A stretch of DNA of 9,810 nt, from the NCBI GenBank assembly GCA_001771735.1, contig MEUM01000123.1, forward strand, positions 1-9,810, written 5' to 3'. The position numbers and the translations under genes were made by a program. This DNA is from Caldifarciminota bacterium RBG_13_43_14 (GTDB lineage: Bacteria; Hydrothermota; Tepidihabitantia; SM23-42). Positions 1 to 6,520 of this stretch are shown in pieces (position 1 is the stretch's first letter; every line of letters begins with the position of its first letter). Below the pieces are notes generated by a model that was given only the letters and a program-made list of their open reading frames with translations, ran no database searches and was not told where the DNA came from.

Positions 1-1
1 C

Positions 2-655
2 CATGAAATTAATAATCCCCTGCAAGGTATTACATCATATATTGAGCTACTCCTTGAAGAAGAAAAAGATGTTGAGAAAAAAATCCGCACCAAAGAAGTA
101 CTGGATAGCGCTTACCGAATTTCCGAAACTGTTCGCGGCCTTTTAAATTTTGCTCGTCCGACGCCTCCCATGTTCACTAAAATCAGTCTTAATAAACTTA
201 TCTCCGAAACTCTCTCTTTCCTCCACCATCAACCTCTTTTCAAAAAGATCGTAATAGATAAAATATTGCCTGATTCAATGCCGCAGATTACCGCTGACGC
301 AAATCAGATCCGGCAGGTTTTGCTCAATGTTTTTATCAATGCTGCACAGGCAATGCCTCAAGGAGGTTCATTGCATATTAGTACGAAAAAAGTAAAATTT
401 GAAGAATATATTGAAACAGAAATAACCGATACTGGCGTCGGCATATTAAGAGATAATTTGAAGAAGGTTTTTGACCCTTTCTTTACGACCAAAAAAAGCG
501 AAGGTACAGGTTTAGGTTTGAGCATTAGTTACAGCTATATTAAAAACCACAACGGACATATTAATATAAGCAGTGAACTAGGAAAAGGGACCCAGGTTGT
601 GATTCTATTACCGATAAGACAGGCTGGACACGTGCAAAGTGAGGTTATCGAATAA
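2..655 (+). CDS. Sensor histidine kinase, C-terminal part (5' end outside window)
   Basis: The reading frame is open from the left edge, and its first full codon is the His of an HEINNPLQG H-box, so the whole DHp and ATPase core is present and the sensor region is missing. The ATG at 170 is internal to the DHp domain and is not the start. Visible HATPase boxes are the N-box (N-V-F-I-N-A-A-Q-A-M, about 329-358), G1 DTGVGI (428-445), F-box FDPFFTTK (470-493) and G2 GTGLGLS (503-523). The class resembles NtrB/AtoS-type kinases that autophosphorylate on His and pass the phosphate to an NtrC-type regulator. The stop overlaps the ATG of the next gene by one base (TAATG), so this kinase and the regulator at 655 are very probably a cognate pair. 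The signal sensed cannot be read from this fragment. Confidence 0.95.
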   Translation, partial: HEINNPLQGITSYIELLLEEEKDVEKKIRTKEVLDSAYRISETVRGLLNFARPTPPMFTKISLNKLISETLSFLHHQPLFKKIVIDKILPDSMPQITADANQIRQVLLNVFINAAQAMPQGGSLHISTKKVKFEEYIETEITDTGVGILRDNLKKVFDPFFTTKKSEGTGLGLSISYSYIKNHNGHINISSELGKGTQVVILLPIRQAGHVQSEVIE

Positions 656-2019
656 TGGCTGATTCAATTTTGATCATTGATGACGAAGTTCTAACATTGA
701 ATAATTTAAAAAAGGCCCTCGGCAAGGAGGGCTATGAAGTATTGCTTGCCGACTCCGGTGAAACTGGCATTGCCGCATTTAAGAAACACCGACCTAATCT
801 TGTTCTCGCCGATCTTATGCTTCCTGGTATTGATGGCATTGAGGTTTTGAAACAGATAAAAACAATTGATACTGACACCGTAGTCATCATGATCACGGCG
901 TATGAAATTTTAGAGAGAGCCGTGGAATCGATGAAACTTGGGGCTTATGACTATCTTCTAAAACCATTTAAACTTAGCGAGTTGAAAGCAAGTATAACCC
1001 GTGCTCTTGAACTGCAATCATTACGCATTCGTGTATCGGAAACGGTTGCGTCAGAAAAGGGTAAGTATTTTTTTGACAGAATTACCGCCAAAAACAGACG
1101 AATGATTGAGATTTTACGATCCGCCAAAAAGGTTGCTGCTCTGGATAAAACAACCGTCCTCATAACCGGAGCGAGCGGCGCCGGCAAAGGTCTGATTGCT
1201 CGAGCGATACATTATAATAGCCCCAGAGTTGAAGAACAATTCATCGAGATCAACTGCGCAGCAATCCCAGAAAACCTTCTAGAAAGTGAACTGTTCGGTT
1301 ATGAACCAGGTGCTTTTACCGATGCCCGGCGAAGAAAAATCGGGCTCTTTGAAAAAGCCGATCACGGAACAATATTTTTGGACGAAATAGCTGATATGCC
1401 TTTGCCCCTACAGGCTAAGGTCCTCAAGGTAGTTGAAGAACAAAGCTTTACTCGCCTGGGCGGTACTACCCAGATCAAAATCGATGTTCGGATCATAACC
1501 GCTTCTAATAAAAATCTGAAAAGAAACGTCGAAAATGGTGAATTTCGTGAAGATCTTTATTATCGCCTTAATGTAATACCGATCAACATTCCGCCGTTGC
1601 GAGAGCGAAAAGAAGATATTTTACCCCTTATTCTCGCGTTCACTAACGAACTAAACCGCGAATTACATAAATCATATAAAGGCATTACTGAAGATGCCGC
1701 CAAAGTTCTAATTGAGTATGACTGGCCAGGGAATGTACGTGAGCTGAAGAATATTATTGAAAGAATAATGGCTCTAAATGATGCAGAAGAAATTACCATC
1801 GATCACTTACCTTTGGAAATAAAGACACAAATGAAACCAACCGCACCCGAGATAATCCAAGAAATAGCTAAACAGGATCAATTTATTTCCCTCCATGAAC
1901 TGGAGAAAAAATACATAAAGCAGGTCCTTAAATACACCGGTGGCAACAAGACAATAGCCGCCAAGGTACTCGGTATACATCCAACCTCATTATTTCGAAA
2001 ACTTAAAGCCATGGAATAA
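655..2019 (+). CDS. NtrC-family sigma-54-dependent response regulator
   Basis: A full-length 454-residue REC-AAA+-Fis protein. The receiver domain (about 4-118) has the acidic pair D9/D10, phospho-acceptor D53, T81 and K103. The AAA+ domain has Walker A GASGAGKG (172-179), a sigma-54 contact loop GAFTDA (219-224; the commoner form is GAFTGA), Walker B IFLDEI (240-245), and WPGNVREL (357-364). The C-terminal Fis-type helix-turn-helix (about 429-451) ends in HPTSLFRKLKAM. Phosphorylated members of this family bind upstream enhancer sites, form ATPase rings and remodel RNA polymerase-sigma-54 to open promoters. The gene follows the kinase with a one-base overlap. A -24/-12 promoter with a half-site cluster lies just downstream, before the dehydrogenase, so that gene is the natural target. 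The NtrC/AtoC family assignment is sure; the exact regulon is inference. Confidence 0.97.
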   Translation: MADSILIIDDEVLTLNNLKKALGKEGYEVLLADSGETGIAAFKKHRPNLVLADLMLPGIDGIEVLKQIKTIDTDTVVIMITAYEILERAVESMKLGAYDYLLKPFKLSELKASITRALELQSLRIRVSETVASEKGKYFFDRITAKNRRMIEILRSAKKVAALDKTTVLITGASGAGKGLIARAIHYNSPRVEEQFIEINCAAIPENLLESELFGYEPGAFTDARRRKIGLFEKADHGTIFLDEIADMPLPLQAKVLKVVEEQSFTRLGGTTQIKIDVRIITASNKNLKRNVENGEFREDLYYRLNVIPINIPPLRERKEDILPLILAFTNELNRELHKSYKGITEDAAKVLIEYDWPGNVRELKNIIERIMALNDAEEITIDHLPLEIKTQMKPTAPEIIQEIAKQDQFISLHELEKKYIKQVLKYTGGNKTIAAKVLGIHPTSLFRKLKAME

Positions 2020-2021
2020 AC

Positions 2022-2073
2022 GCTATATTCATTTACTATAGCATTTTAGTCTTGCCCATAGCATAATGCTATG
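2022..2073. promoter_or_regulatory. Cluster of ATAGC/GCTAT half-sites, probable activator-binding (enhancer) region
   Basis: Four copies of the pentamer GCTAT/ATAGC lie within 52 bases: 2022-2026 (inverted), 2038-2042, 2058-2062 and 2068-2072 (inverted). They form a hyphenated dyad GCTATA-N9-TATAGC (2022-2042) and a perfect dyad CATAGCAT-A-ATGCTATG (2057-2073). The octamers TATAGCAT and CATAGCAT start exactly 20 bases apart, close to two helical turns. Relative to the predicted sigma-54 start near 2140 the cluster spans about -118 to -67, where enhancer sites of NtrC-type activators usually sit. The repeats are seen directly; binding by the adjacent regulator is inference. No T-tract follows either dyad, so they are unlikely to be terminators. 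Confidence 0.6.
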
Positions 2074-2113
2074 AATTCGATTTAAAAACTTCCGTAATTA
2101 CGAACGATCGTGC

Positions 2114-2129
2114 TGGCATGATTAATGCA
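2114..2129 (+). promoter_or_regulatory. Predicted sigma-54 (-24/-12) promoter for the glutamate dehydrogenase
   Basis: The sequence TGGCATGATTAATGCA matches the sigma-54 consensus (TGGCACG-N4-TTGCA/T) at all but two defined positions. The invariant GG (2115-2116) and GC (2127-2128) are separated by exactly ten bases. Transcription would begin near 2140, about 18 bases before the ATG at 2158, leaving room for the GGAGG site. A sigma-54 activator gene ends about 95 bases upstream, which supports the call. A weak sigma-70-like TATTAT/TATAGT stretch (2130-2138) has no recognisable -35 partner. Confidence 0.7.
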
Positions 2130-2146
2130 TATTATAGTAATTGAAT

Positions 2147-2151
2147 GGAGG
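2147..2151 (+). promoter_or_regulatory. Ribosome binding site deciding the dehydrogenase start
   Basis: A perfect GGAGG ends six bases before the ATG at 2158. The in-frame ATG 33 bases upstream (2125) has no such site and lies inside the predicted -12 promoter element, so it would be upstream of the transcript. This decides in favour of 2158. Confidence 0.85.
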
Positions 2152-2157
2152 TCAAAC

Positions 2158-3441
2158 ATGGTTCAAACAACTGAAACCAAGACAAAGGGCAAGAAGTACG
2201 ATCCTTTTATTGAGGCAACTCTACAATATGAAAGAGCTGCCAGTAAATTGGACCTTGAATCGTGGATATATAATCGTCTCAAGTATCCGGAAAGAGAATT
2301 AACGGTCCATATGACAATTACTCGAGACGACGGTAAAGTAGAAACTTTCACCGGTTATAGAGTACAACATTCAACTTTAAGAGGACCCGGGAAAGGAGGC
2401 ATTCGATATAGCCCTGAGGCTTCGATTAGTGAATGTAAGGCACTTGCTGCCTGGATGACATGGAAAACAGCAGTACTCGATCTGCCGCTCGGTGGTGCAA
2501 AAGGTGCGGTAATATGTAATCCACCAGATATGTCTGAATGTGAACTTGAGAAATTAACCAAAGAATATACCTATGCAATAAAGGATATAATTGGACCGCA
2601 CAAAGATATTCCTGCGCCTGATGTATGGACTAATTCCCAAACAATGGCTTGGATTTGCGACGCTTATAGTCGATATGTTGGTTATTTCGAACCGGCGGTG
2701 GTAACCGGTAAACCACTTTGCATAGGCGGTTCATTAGGAAGACCCCAGGCAACCGGTCTTGGCATGTATTATACGCTACTGGAAACCTCTAAGCATTTAG
2801 AATTTCCTCTTGAAGGCAAGAAAGTCACTATTATTGGGTATGGAAACGTGGGTAGCTCGATCGCGCGATTGCTTCAGGAATACGGCTGCAAGATAATTGC
2901 GATCACCGATATATACGGAGGCATATACAATAAAAATGGTATTCCCATTCCCGAATTGGATGCATATGTAACCAGAACTAAAACGGTGAAAGGTTTCAAA
3001 AAATATGATTCCATTAACAACGAAGAACTGCTGGAACTCAACTGCGACATATTATTGCCATGTGCCATGGAAGGTATGATACATGAAAAAAACGCCGATA
3101 GAATCAAGGCAAAAATAATCTGCGAGGGAGCCAATGGTCCAACTACTACTGAAGCCGACGAAATACTAATAAATAAAGGTGTATTCATCCTCCCGGATAT
3201 TCTTGCGAATGCCGGCGGAGTGACCGTATCATATCTGGAATGGGTACAGAATGTCCAAAGAAACTACCTTGAAGAAGAAGAGGTGAAAAAACGGTGTTGG
3301 AAAATGATGCAGAAATCATTCTGGGATGTGGTCCGTATTGCTGACAACTATAAAACTGATTCAAGAAACGCTGCCTATATTCTAGCTGTGCAACGAGTGG
3401 CTGATTCGGTCAGACTTTTCGGCAAAATTGGCAGAAATTAG
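2158..3441 (+). CDS. gdhA: Glutamate dehydrogenase (Glu/Leu/Phe/Val family)
   Basis: It catalyses the reversible NAD(P)-dependent oxidative deamination of glutamate to 2-oxoglutarate and ammonia in the cytoplasm, linking nitrogen assimilation or amino-acid fermentation to redox carriers. From the chosen start it is 427 residues, normal for hexameric bacterial and archaeal GDH. The substrate site shows GPGKGGIRYSP (K79), K103, the catalytic lysine in LGGAKGAV (K115) and the catalytic aspartate in DIPAPDV (D155), all in the usual spacing. The nucleotide domain has GYGNVG (227-232) with D251 after the second strand. I cannot settle NAD versus NADP preference. The SLGRPQATGLG segment favours a glutamate enzyme over a leucine or phenylalanine dehydrogenase. 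The gene stands alone between a sigma-54-type promoter and a strong terminator, directly after an NtrC-type regulator, suggesting nitrogen- or amino-acid-responsive control. Confidence 0.95.
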   Translation: MVQTTETKTKGKKYDPFIEATLQYERAASKLDLESWIYNRLKYPERELTVHMTITRDDGKVETFTGYRVQHSTLRGPGKGGIRYSPEASISECKALAAWMTWKTAVLDLPLGGAKGAVICNPPDMSECELEKLTKEYTYAIKDIIGPHKDIPAPDVWTNSQTMAWICDAYSRYVGYFEPAVVTGKPLCIGGSLGRPQATGLGMYYTLLETSKHLEFPLEGKKVTIIGYGNVGSSIARLLQEYGCKIIAITDIYGGIYNKNGIPIPELDAYVTRTKTVKGFKKYDSINNEELLELNCDILLPCAMEGMIHEKNADRIKAKIICEGANGPTTTEADEILINKGVFILPDILANAGGVTVSYLEWVQNVQRNYLEEEEVKKRCWKMMQKSFWDVVRIADNYKTDSRNAAYILAVQRVADSVRLFGKIGRN

Positions 3442-3458
3442 AACTGTCAATAATTTTT

Positions 3459-3488
3459 AAAGGGCTGGGTACTACCCAGCCCTTTTTT
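3459..3488 (+). terminator. Rho-independent terminator after gdhA
   Basis: A perfect inverted repeat, GGGCTGGGTA (3462-3471) and TACCCAGCCC (3473-3482), around one central base forms a G+C-rich hairpin, extended by flanking AAA/TTT pairs and followed by six T (3483-3488). It begins about 20 bases after the dehydrogenase stop and separates that unit from the hydrogenase operon. Confidence 0.95.
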
Positions 3489-3520
3489 ATTGCACTTTGC
3501 ATTACTGCAGAATCCAATAG

Positions 3521-3548
3521 TTGACTTTGGCTAAAAAACAACTATAAT
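3521..3548 (+). promoter_or_regulatory. Sigma-70-type promoter of the hydrogenase operon
   Basis: A -35 box TTGACT (3521-3526) and a -10 box TATAAT (3543-3548) are separated by 16 bases, close to the ideal 17. The predicted start near 3555 gives a leader of only about 15 bases, mostly the AAAGGAG ribosome site at 3560-3566 before the ATG at 3571. The promoter lies just after the gdhA terminator, and I see no other good promoter in the genes that follow. The short leader leaves no room for a riboswitch; any regulation should act at the promoter itself. Confidence 0.8.
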
Positions 3549-3570
3549 AAATCGCTTTGAAAGGAGTTGT

Positions 3571-4089
3571 ATGATATTTAACCCCAAAATTCTCAATAAT
3601 ATCGTTAAAAAGTATGGGCAAACCAAGTCCAATTTGCTGGCAATTCTGATTGATATTCAAACTGAATATAAATGGCTGCCACCCGAAGCTTTGAAAATGA
3701 TTGCCGAACAATTAGAACTCCCGCTTATTGATGTATACTCAGTCGCCTCTTTCTACCATGCCTTTAGTCTAACTCCCCGTGGAAAACATATTGTCACGGT
3801 CTGTCAAGGTACAGCTTGTCATGTACGTGGTGCACCAATCATTCTTGACCGGGTTCAAGGAAAACTAGGCATTAAACCGGGTTGTACCACAAAAGATGAC
3901 CGATTTACTCTGGAAACTGTTAACTGCCTGGGAGCCTGCGCGCTTGCGCCAATTGTTGTTGTTGACGGGCAATATCACGGACAAACCTCAATCAAGAAAG
4001 TTGATACGATACTTGCTCAATACCAGAAGGCAGAGAAAAAAGTTAAATTAAAGAAAAAATCCATCAGCAAAATCAAGAAGAAAAAGTGA
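3571..4089 (+). CDS. hydC: NuoE-like [2Fe-2S] subunit of the bifurcating hydrogenase (HydC/HndA type)
   Basis: A 172-residue thioredoxin-fold [2Fe-2S] protein of the NuoE/HydC family. After an N-terminal helical region (about 1-65), the cluster ligands are C78 and C83 (VCQGTACHVRGAP) and C119 and C123 (NCLGACALAP), the standard C-x4-C ... C-x3-C pattern. In HydABC/Hnd hydrogenases this small subunit sits on the NuoF-like flavoprotein and takes part in electron transfer between NAD(H), ferredoxin and the H2-forming subunit. It is the first gene of the operon, while the partner HydB is about 4 kb downstream. The last 20 or so residues form a lysine-rich tail (KVKLKKKS ... KIKKKK) beyond the conserved domain. 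The stop overlaps the next start (GTGA). The family is sure; assignment to hydrogenase rather than another NADH-linked complex rests on the neighbours. Confidence 0.9.
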   Translation: MIFNPKILNNIVKKYGQTKSNLLAILIDIQTEYKWLPPEALKMIAEQLELPLIDVYSVASFYHAFSLTPRGKHIVTVCQGTACHVRGAPIILDRVQGKLGIKPGCTTKDDRFTLETVNCLGACALAPIVVVDGQYHGQTSIKKVDTILAQYQKAEKKVKLKKKSISKIKKKK

Positions 4090-4448
4090 CGCTCGGGAAA
4101 ATAATAGAACTGCTCAATTGTCAGATTATATCTGGAGCTGTTGACCTTCAGCTTGATATTAAATCAGCTAAAGCCTCGGATCTGATGAGTGATGTCTTAA
4201 CGTATTCCGGACCCGGCAAGCTACTTATGACTGGACTAACTAATATTCAAGTAATCCGTACCTGTGATATTGCTGGTATTTGTGTTGTTATTTTTGTTCG
4301 CGGCAAGAAACCTCTAATCGAAACTGTTGAACTGGCCAAAACATGCAAAATAGCCATTCTGGCTACACGGCTATCAATGTTTGAAGCCTGCGGTATGCTC
4401 TATTCTAATGGCCTTAAAGGTGTCACAATAACAGCACCCGCGCAGTAA
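4086..4448 (+). CDS. DRTGG-domain protein (first of two)
   Basis: A 120-residue protein consisting of little more than one DRTGG-type domain, of a kind also found between the CBS domains of some pyrophosphatases and in phosphotransacetylase-like proteins, probably a small-ligand or regulatory fold. Seen here: an ASDLMSDVL segment (30-38), a strand-rich middle with AGICVVIFVRGKKP, and a C-terminal LSMFEACGMLYSNGLKGV segment. The gene at 6161 encodes a clear paralogue with the same landmarks (ASDLLSDVI, AGIIIVNGRRP, LPAFEIIGKLYAFGISGL). The start is a GTG overlapping the hydC stop by four bases, implying coupled translation. Its biochemical role is unknown; position inside a hydrogenase operon next to ATPases suggests regulation. 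No signal peptide or membrane segment is visible. Confidence 0.8.
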   Translation: MTLGKIIELLNCQIISGAVDLQLDIKSAKASDLMSDVLTYSGPGKLLMTGLTNIQVIRTCDIAGICVVIFVRGKKPLIETVELAKTCKIAILATRLSMFEACGMLYSNGLKGVTITAPAQ

Positions 4449-4453
4449 AAAAA

Positions 4454-4900
4454 ATGTCAACCGTAGCTGTTCTCTCTCAGACCTTCAATATTAAAGGTGG
4501 TGATTTCGTCAATGCGGGCGAACCAGCATGTAAAATTAGAAATATCCTGAGAGAGATCGGGATTAACGCAAATGTCATACGGCGGGTCGCAATTGCTGCC
4601 TATGAAGCTGAGATGAACGTTGTTATGTATGCACGACAGGGCGAAATACGCCTTAAAATTACCCCGCATAAAATATTGCTTGAGATTGAAGATACCGGGC
4701 AGGGAATTGAGGATATCACGCTGGCCATGCAACCCGGGTATTCAACCGCAACCGAGGAGATGCGTGAAATGGGATTTGGCGCTGGAATGGGCTTGCCAAA
4801 CATAAAAAAGAACTCTGATATTTTCAATATACATTCAACCCATGGTAAAGGGACAAGATTAAAGCTTACATTCAAATTAAATGGGAAAACTAAAAAATAA
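4454..4900 (+). CDS. RsbW-like ATP-binding protein (HATPase, anti-sigma/serine kinase type)
   Basis: A 148-residue stand-alone GHKL ATPase resembling anti-sigma factors of the RsbW/SpoIIAB class. The N-box is AIAAYEAEMNVVMYA (E51 and N55), G1 is EDTGQGI (79-85), and the lid and G2 region is GFGAGMGLPNI (108-118), followed by a final strand HGKGTRLKLTF. RsbW-type proteins phosphorylate a partner on Ser/Thr or sequester a sigma factor, but no anti-sigma antagonist or sigma gene is in the window, so the target is unknown. It starts five bases after the first DRTGG gene, without a clear Shine-Dalgarno site, so it probably depends on coupling. Its 3' end overlaps the next gene by 20 bases. I see no membrane segment. 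The fold is sure; kinase versus switch function is open. Confidence 0.85.
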   Translation: MSTVAVLSQTFNIKGGDFVNAGEPACKIRNILREIGINANVIRRVAIAAYEAEMNVVMYARQGEIRLKITPHKILLEIEDTGQGIEDITLAMQPGYSTATEEMREMGFGAGMGLPNIKKNSDIFNIHSTHGKGTRLKLTFKLNGKTKK

Positions 4901-6164
4901 AACTTTTTTTCACTCCATAAAGATAGACCATAACCGGTGTATTGGCTGTGTTCAGTGCATGAGATATTGCCCCACCAAGGCGATACGCGTAAAAAACAGT
5001 AAAGCGATTATCAACAAGGAGCTTTGTATTGATTGTGGTGAATGCCTGAGAGTGTGTGAACAAAATGCCATTGTGCCGATCACAACCTCCTCCGCTGACA
5101 TCAACAAATTTAAATACATAGTTGCCTTGCCTTCGCCGGTTCTTTTTTCTCAATTTGGCCAGAACATAATGCCCGACCAAATACTTTCCGCACTCCGTGC
5201 AATAGGCTTTGATTATGTTTATGATGAAGCATGGATGTGTGAAATGACGAGCATGGCGATCGAGAAATACCTTGGTGAGAACAGAGAACAATTGCCGATA
5301 ATCTCTTCAACCTGTCCCGTGGTCGTAAGATTGATTCAGAAATTATTTCCAAGTTTATGCAAACTGATCATACCAATCGAACCACCAAGGGAAATTGCTG
5401 CAAAAAACCTGCGGGAACAACTGTCTCAAAAACATGACCTCAAGAAAAAAGACATCGGTATTTTCCATATCACACCGTGTTCGGCAAAATTGGTGTCGAT
5501 AAACCATCCTGAAACCATGAAATATTCCCACCTTGATGGAGCTTTATCTATACAGGAAATCTATAATGAAATCATGATGATATTAAAAAAATCTACCGAG
5601 CCTCATCTAATGGATGTTCAAAACCGAATCAGCGGTATTGGTATAGGATGGGCAATATCAGGGGGTGAAATTAGAGGTCTGAAATCATCCCTTGCAGTGT
5701 CCGTATCCGGAGTCCATGATACAATTAGAATTCTCGAGGATGTAGAAGCAGGTAAACTAAAAAATATTGAATATCTTGAATGTTTAATCTGCCCTGACGG
5801 TTGCGTTGGCGGCCCACTTACGGTTGAGAACCGATTTGTTGCAAAAAGCAATGCTCTCCGGCTAATAAAAACATTCGGTGGAAAGAAAAAGGTTGATGAA
5901 AATTTGTTTATGAATCTTTACCGAAGAGGTTTTTTTTCTTTCGAAGAAGAAGTAAAACCAAAACCATTCCCGGCTCTTGATAGAAATAGGAGTAAGGCAA
6001 TTAAAAAGATTCAGCAAATCGATAGAATATTCAAAAAACTGCCCAAGATAGATTGTGGTCTATGCGGATCGCCGGACTGTAAGACATTCGCTGAAGATGT
6101 AGTTCGGAATGAAGCCAAAATGGAAAAATGTATTTTCAAAAAAAAATGTGAGAGGAAAAAATGA
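4881..6164 (+). CDS. [FeFe]-hydrogenase-like iron-sulfur protein, probable sensory (HydS-like) type
   Basis: A 427-residue soluble protein in three parts. Two [4Fe-4S] ferredoxin motifs come first (C20, C23, C26, C30 and C49, C52, C55, C59). Next is an [FeFe]-hydrogenase large-subunit domain (about 78-330). Last is a Fes-type [4Fe-4S] motif (C392, C395, C400, C417) as in PF04060. In the hydrogenase domain all four Cys equivalents that hold the H-cluster [4Fe-4S] are present: C145 (SSTCPVV), C200 (TPCSAK), C304 and C308 (CPDGCVGG). The usual TSCCP is STCP, so the proton-relay Cys is Thr; the MPCxxKxxE Met and Glu and the MAC Met are also replaced. This fits the sensory/group D type I recall from Thermoanaerobacter rather than an H2-producing enzyme. 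The start at 4881 overlaps the previous gene by 20 bases; the next in-frame Met lies inside a ferredoxin motif. Confidence 0.9.
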   Translation: MGKLKNKTFFHSIKIDHNRCIGCVQCMRYCPTKAIRVKNSKAIINKELCIDCGECLRVCEQNAIVPITTSSADINKFKYIVALPSPVLFSQFGQNIMPDQILSALRAIGFDYVYDEAWMCEMTSMAIEKYLGENREQLPIISSTCPVVVRLIQKLFPSLCKLIIPIEPPREIAAKNLREQLSQKHDLKKKDIGIFHITPCSAKLVSINHPETMKYSHLDGALSIQEIYNEIMMILKKSTEPHLMDVQNRISGIGIGWAISGGEIRGLKSSLAVSVSGVHDTIRILEDVEAGKLKNIEYLECLICPDGCVGGPLTVENRFVAKSNALRLIKTFGGKKKVDENLFMNLYRRGFFSFEEEVKPKPFPALDRNRSKAIKKIQQIDRIFKKLPKIDCGLCGSPDCKTFAEDVVRNEAKMEKCIFKKKCERKK

Positions 6165-6520
6165 TAGATAGCAAAATATATATATCGGATATAATAAAAG
6201 CCGGTAATTTACAGGTAATATATGGTGAACACTTAACAAAAAGGGCAATCAAGGGCGGCTACGCCAGCGATTTGCTAAGCGATGTTATCGGGAACAGCAA
6301 AGCCGATGATATATGGGTAACACTACAGGGTCATCCGAATATCATTGCGGTTGCAAAACTTAAGGAACTTGCCGGGATAATTATAGTAAATGGGCGAAGA
6401 CCCGAAGCAGATACCTTGAATAAAGCAAAAGCAGAAGACATAATCATCCTATCCAGCAACCTTCCTGCGTTCGAAATAATTGGCAAATTGTATGCATTCG
6501 GTATTTCTGGGCTGCGTTGA
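6161..6520 (+). CDS. DRTGG-domain protein (second of two)
   Basis: A 119-residue paralogue of the protein at 4086, consisting of one DRTGG-type domain. Shared landmarks are ASDLLSDVI (35-43), AGIIIVNGRRP and a C-terminal NLPAFEIIGKLYAFGISGL segment. The two copies flank the RsbW-like and hydrogenase-like genes, which suggests duplication followed by specialisation, perhaps as two subunits of one assembly. The start ATG overlaps the hydrogenase-like stop (ATGA) and follows an AGAGG site at 6151-6155. No catalytic residues can be proposed. The function is unknown; conserved placement beside signalling ATPases makes ligand sensing or scaffolding plausible, but that is inference. Confidence 0.8.
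   Translation: MIDSKIYISDIIKAGNLQVIYGEHLTKRAIKGGYASDLLSDVIGNSKADDIWVTLQGHPNIIAVAKLKELAGIIIVNGRRPEADTLNKAKAEDIIILSSNLPAFEIIGKLYAFGISGLR

Noticed and set aside
170..655. A separate 161-residue ATPase gene starting at ATG 170
   Set aside because: The same frame is open back to the window edge and encodes the H-box and helices of the DHp domain upstream of this Met, so 170 is an internal codon of a longer kinase.
2022..2042. GCTATA-N9-TATAGC as a terminator for the regulator gene
   Set aside because: The stem is only six A/T-rich pairs and no T-tract follows; an operator role is more likely.
2125..2157. An 11-residue N-terminal extension of glutamate dehydrogenase from ATG 2125
   Set aside because: That ATG lies in the predicted -12 element and lacks a ribosome site, whereas 2158 has GGAGG at ideal spacing.
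2874..3188. A 104-codon minus-strand open frame inside gdhA
   Set aside because: It is serine- and leucine-rich shadow sequence opposite a well-conserved dehydrogenase domain.
4890..5291. A 133-codon minus-strand open frame
   Set aside because: It is wholly antisense to the ferredoxin and hydrogenase-like coding region, shows no recognisable domain and has no promoter or ribosome site.
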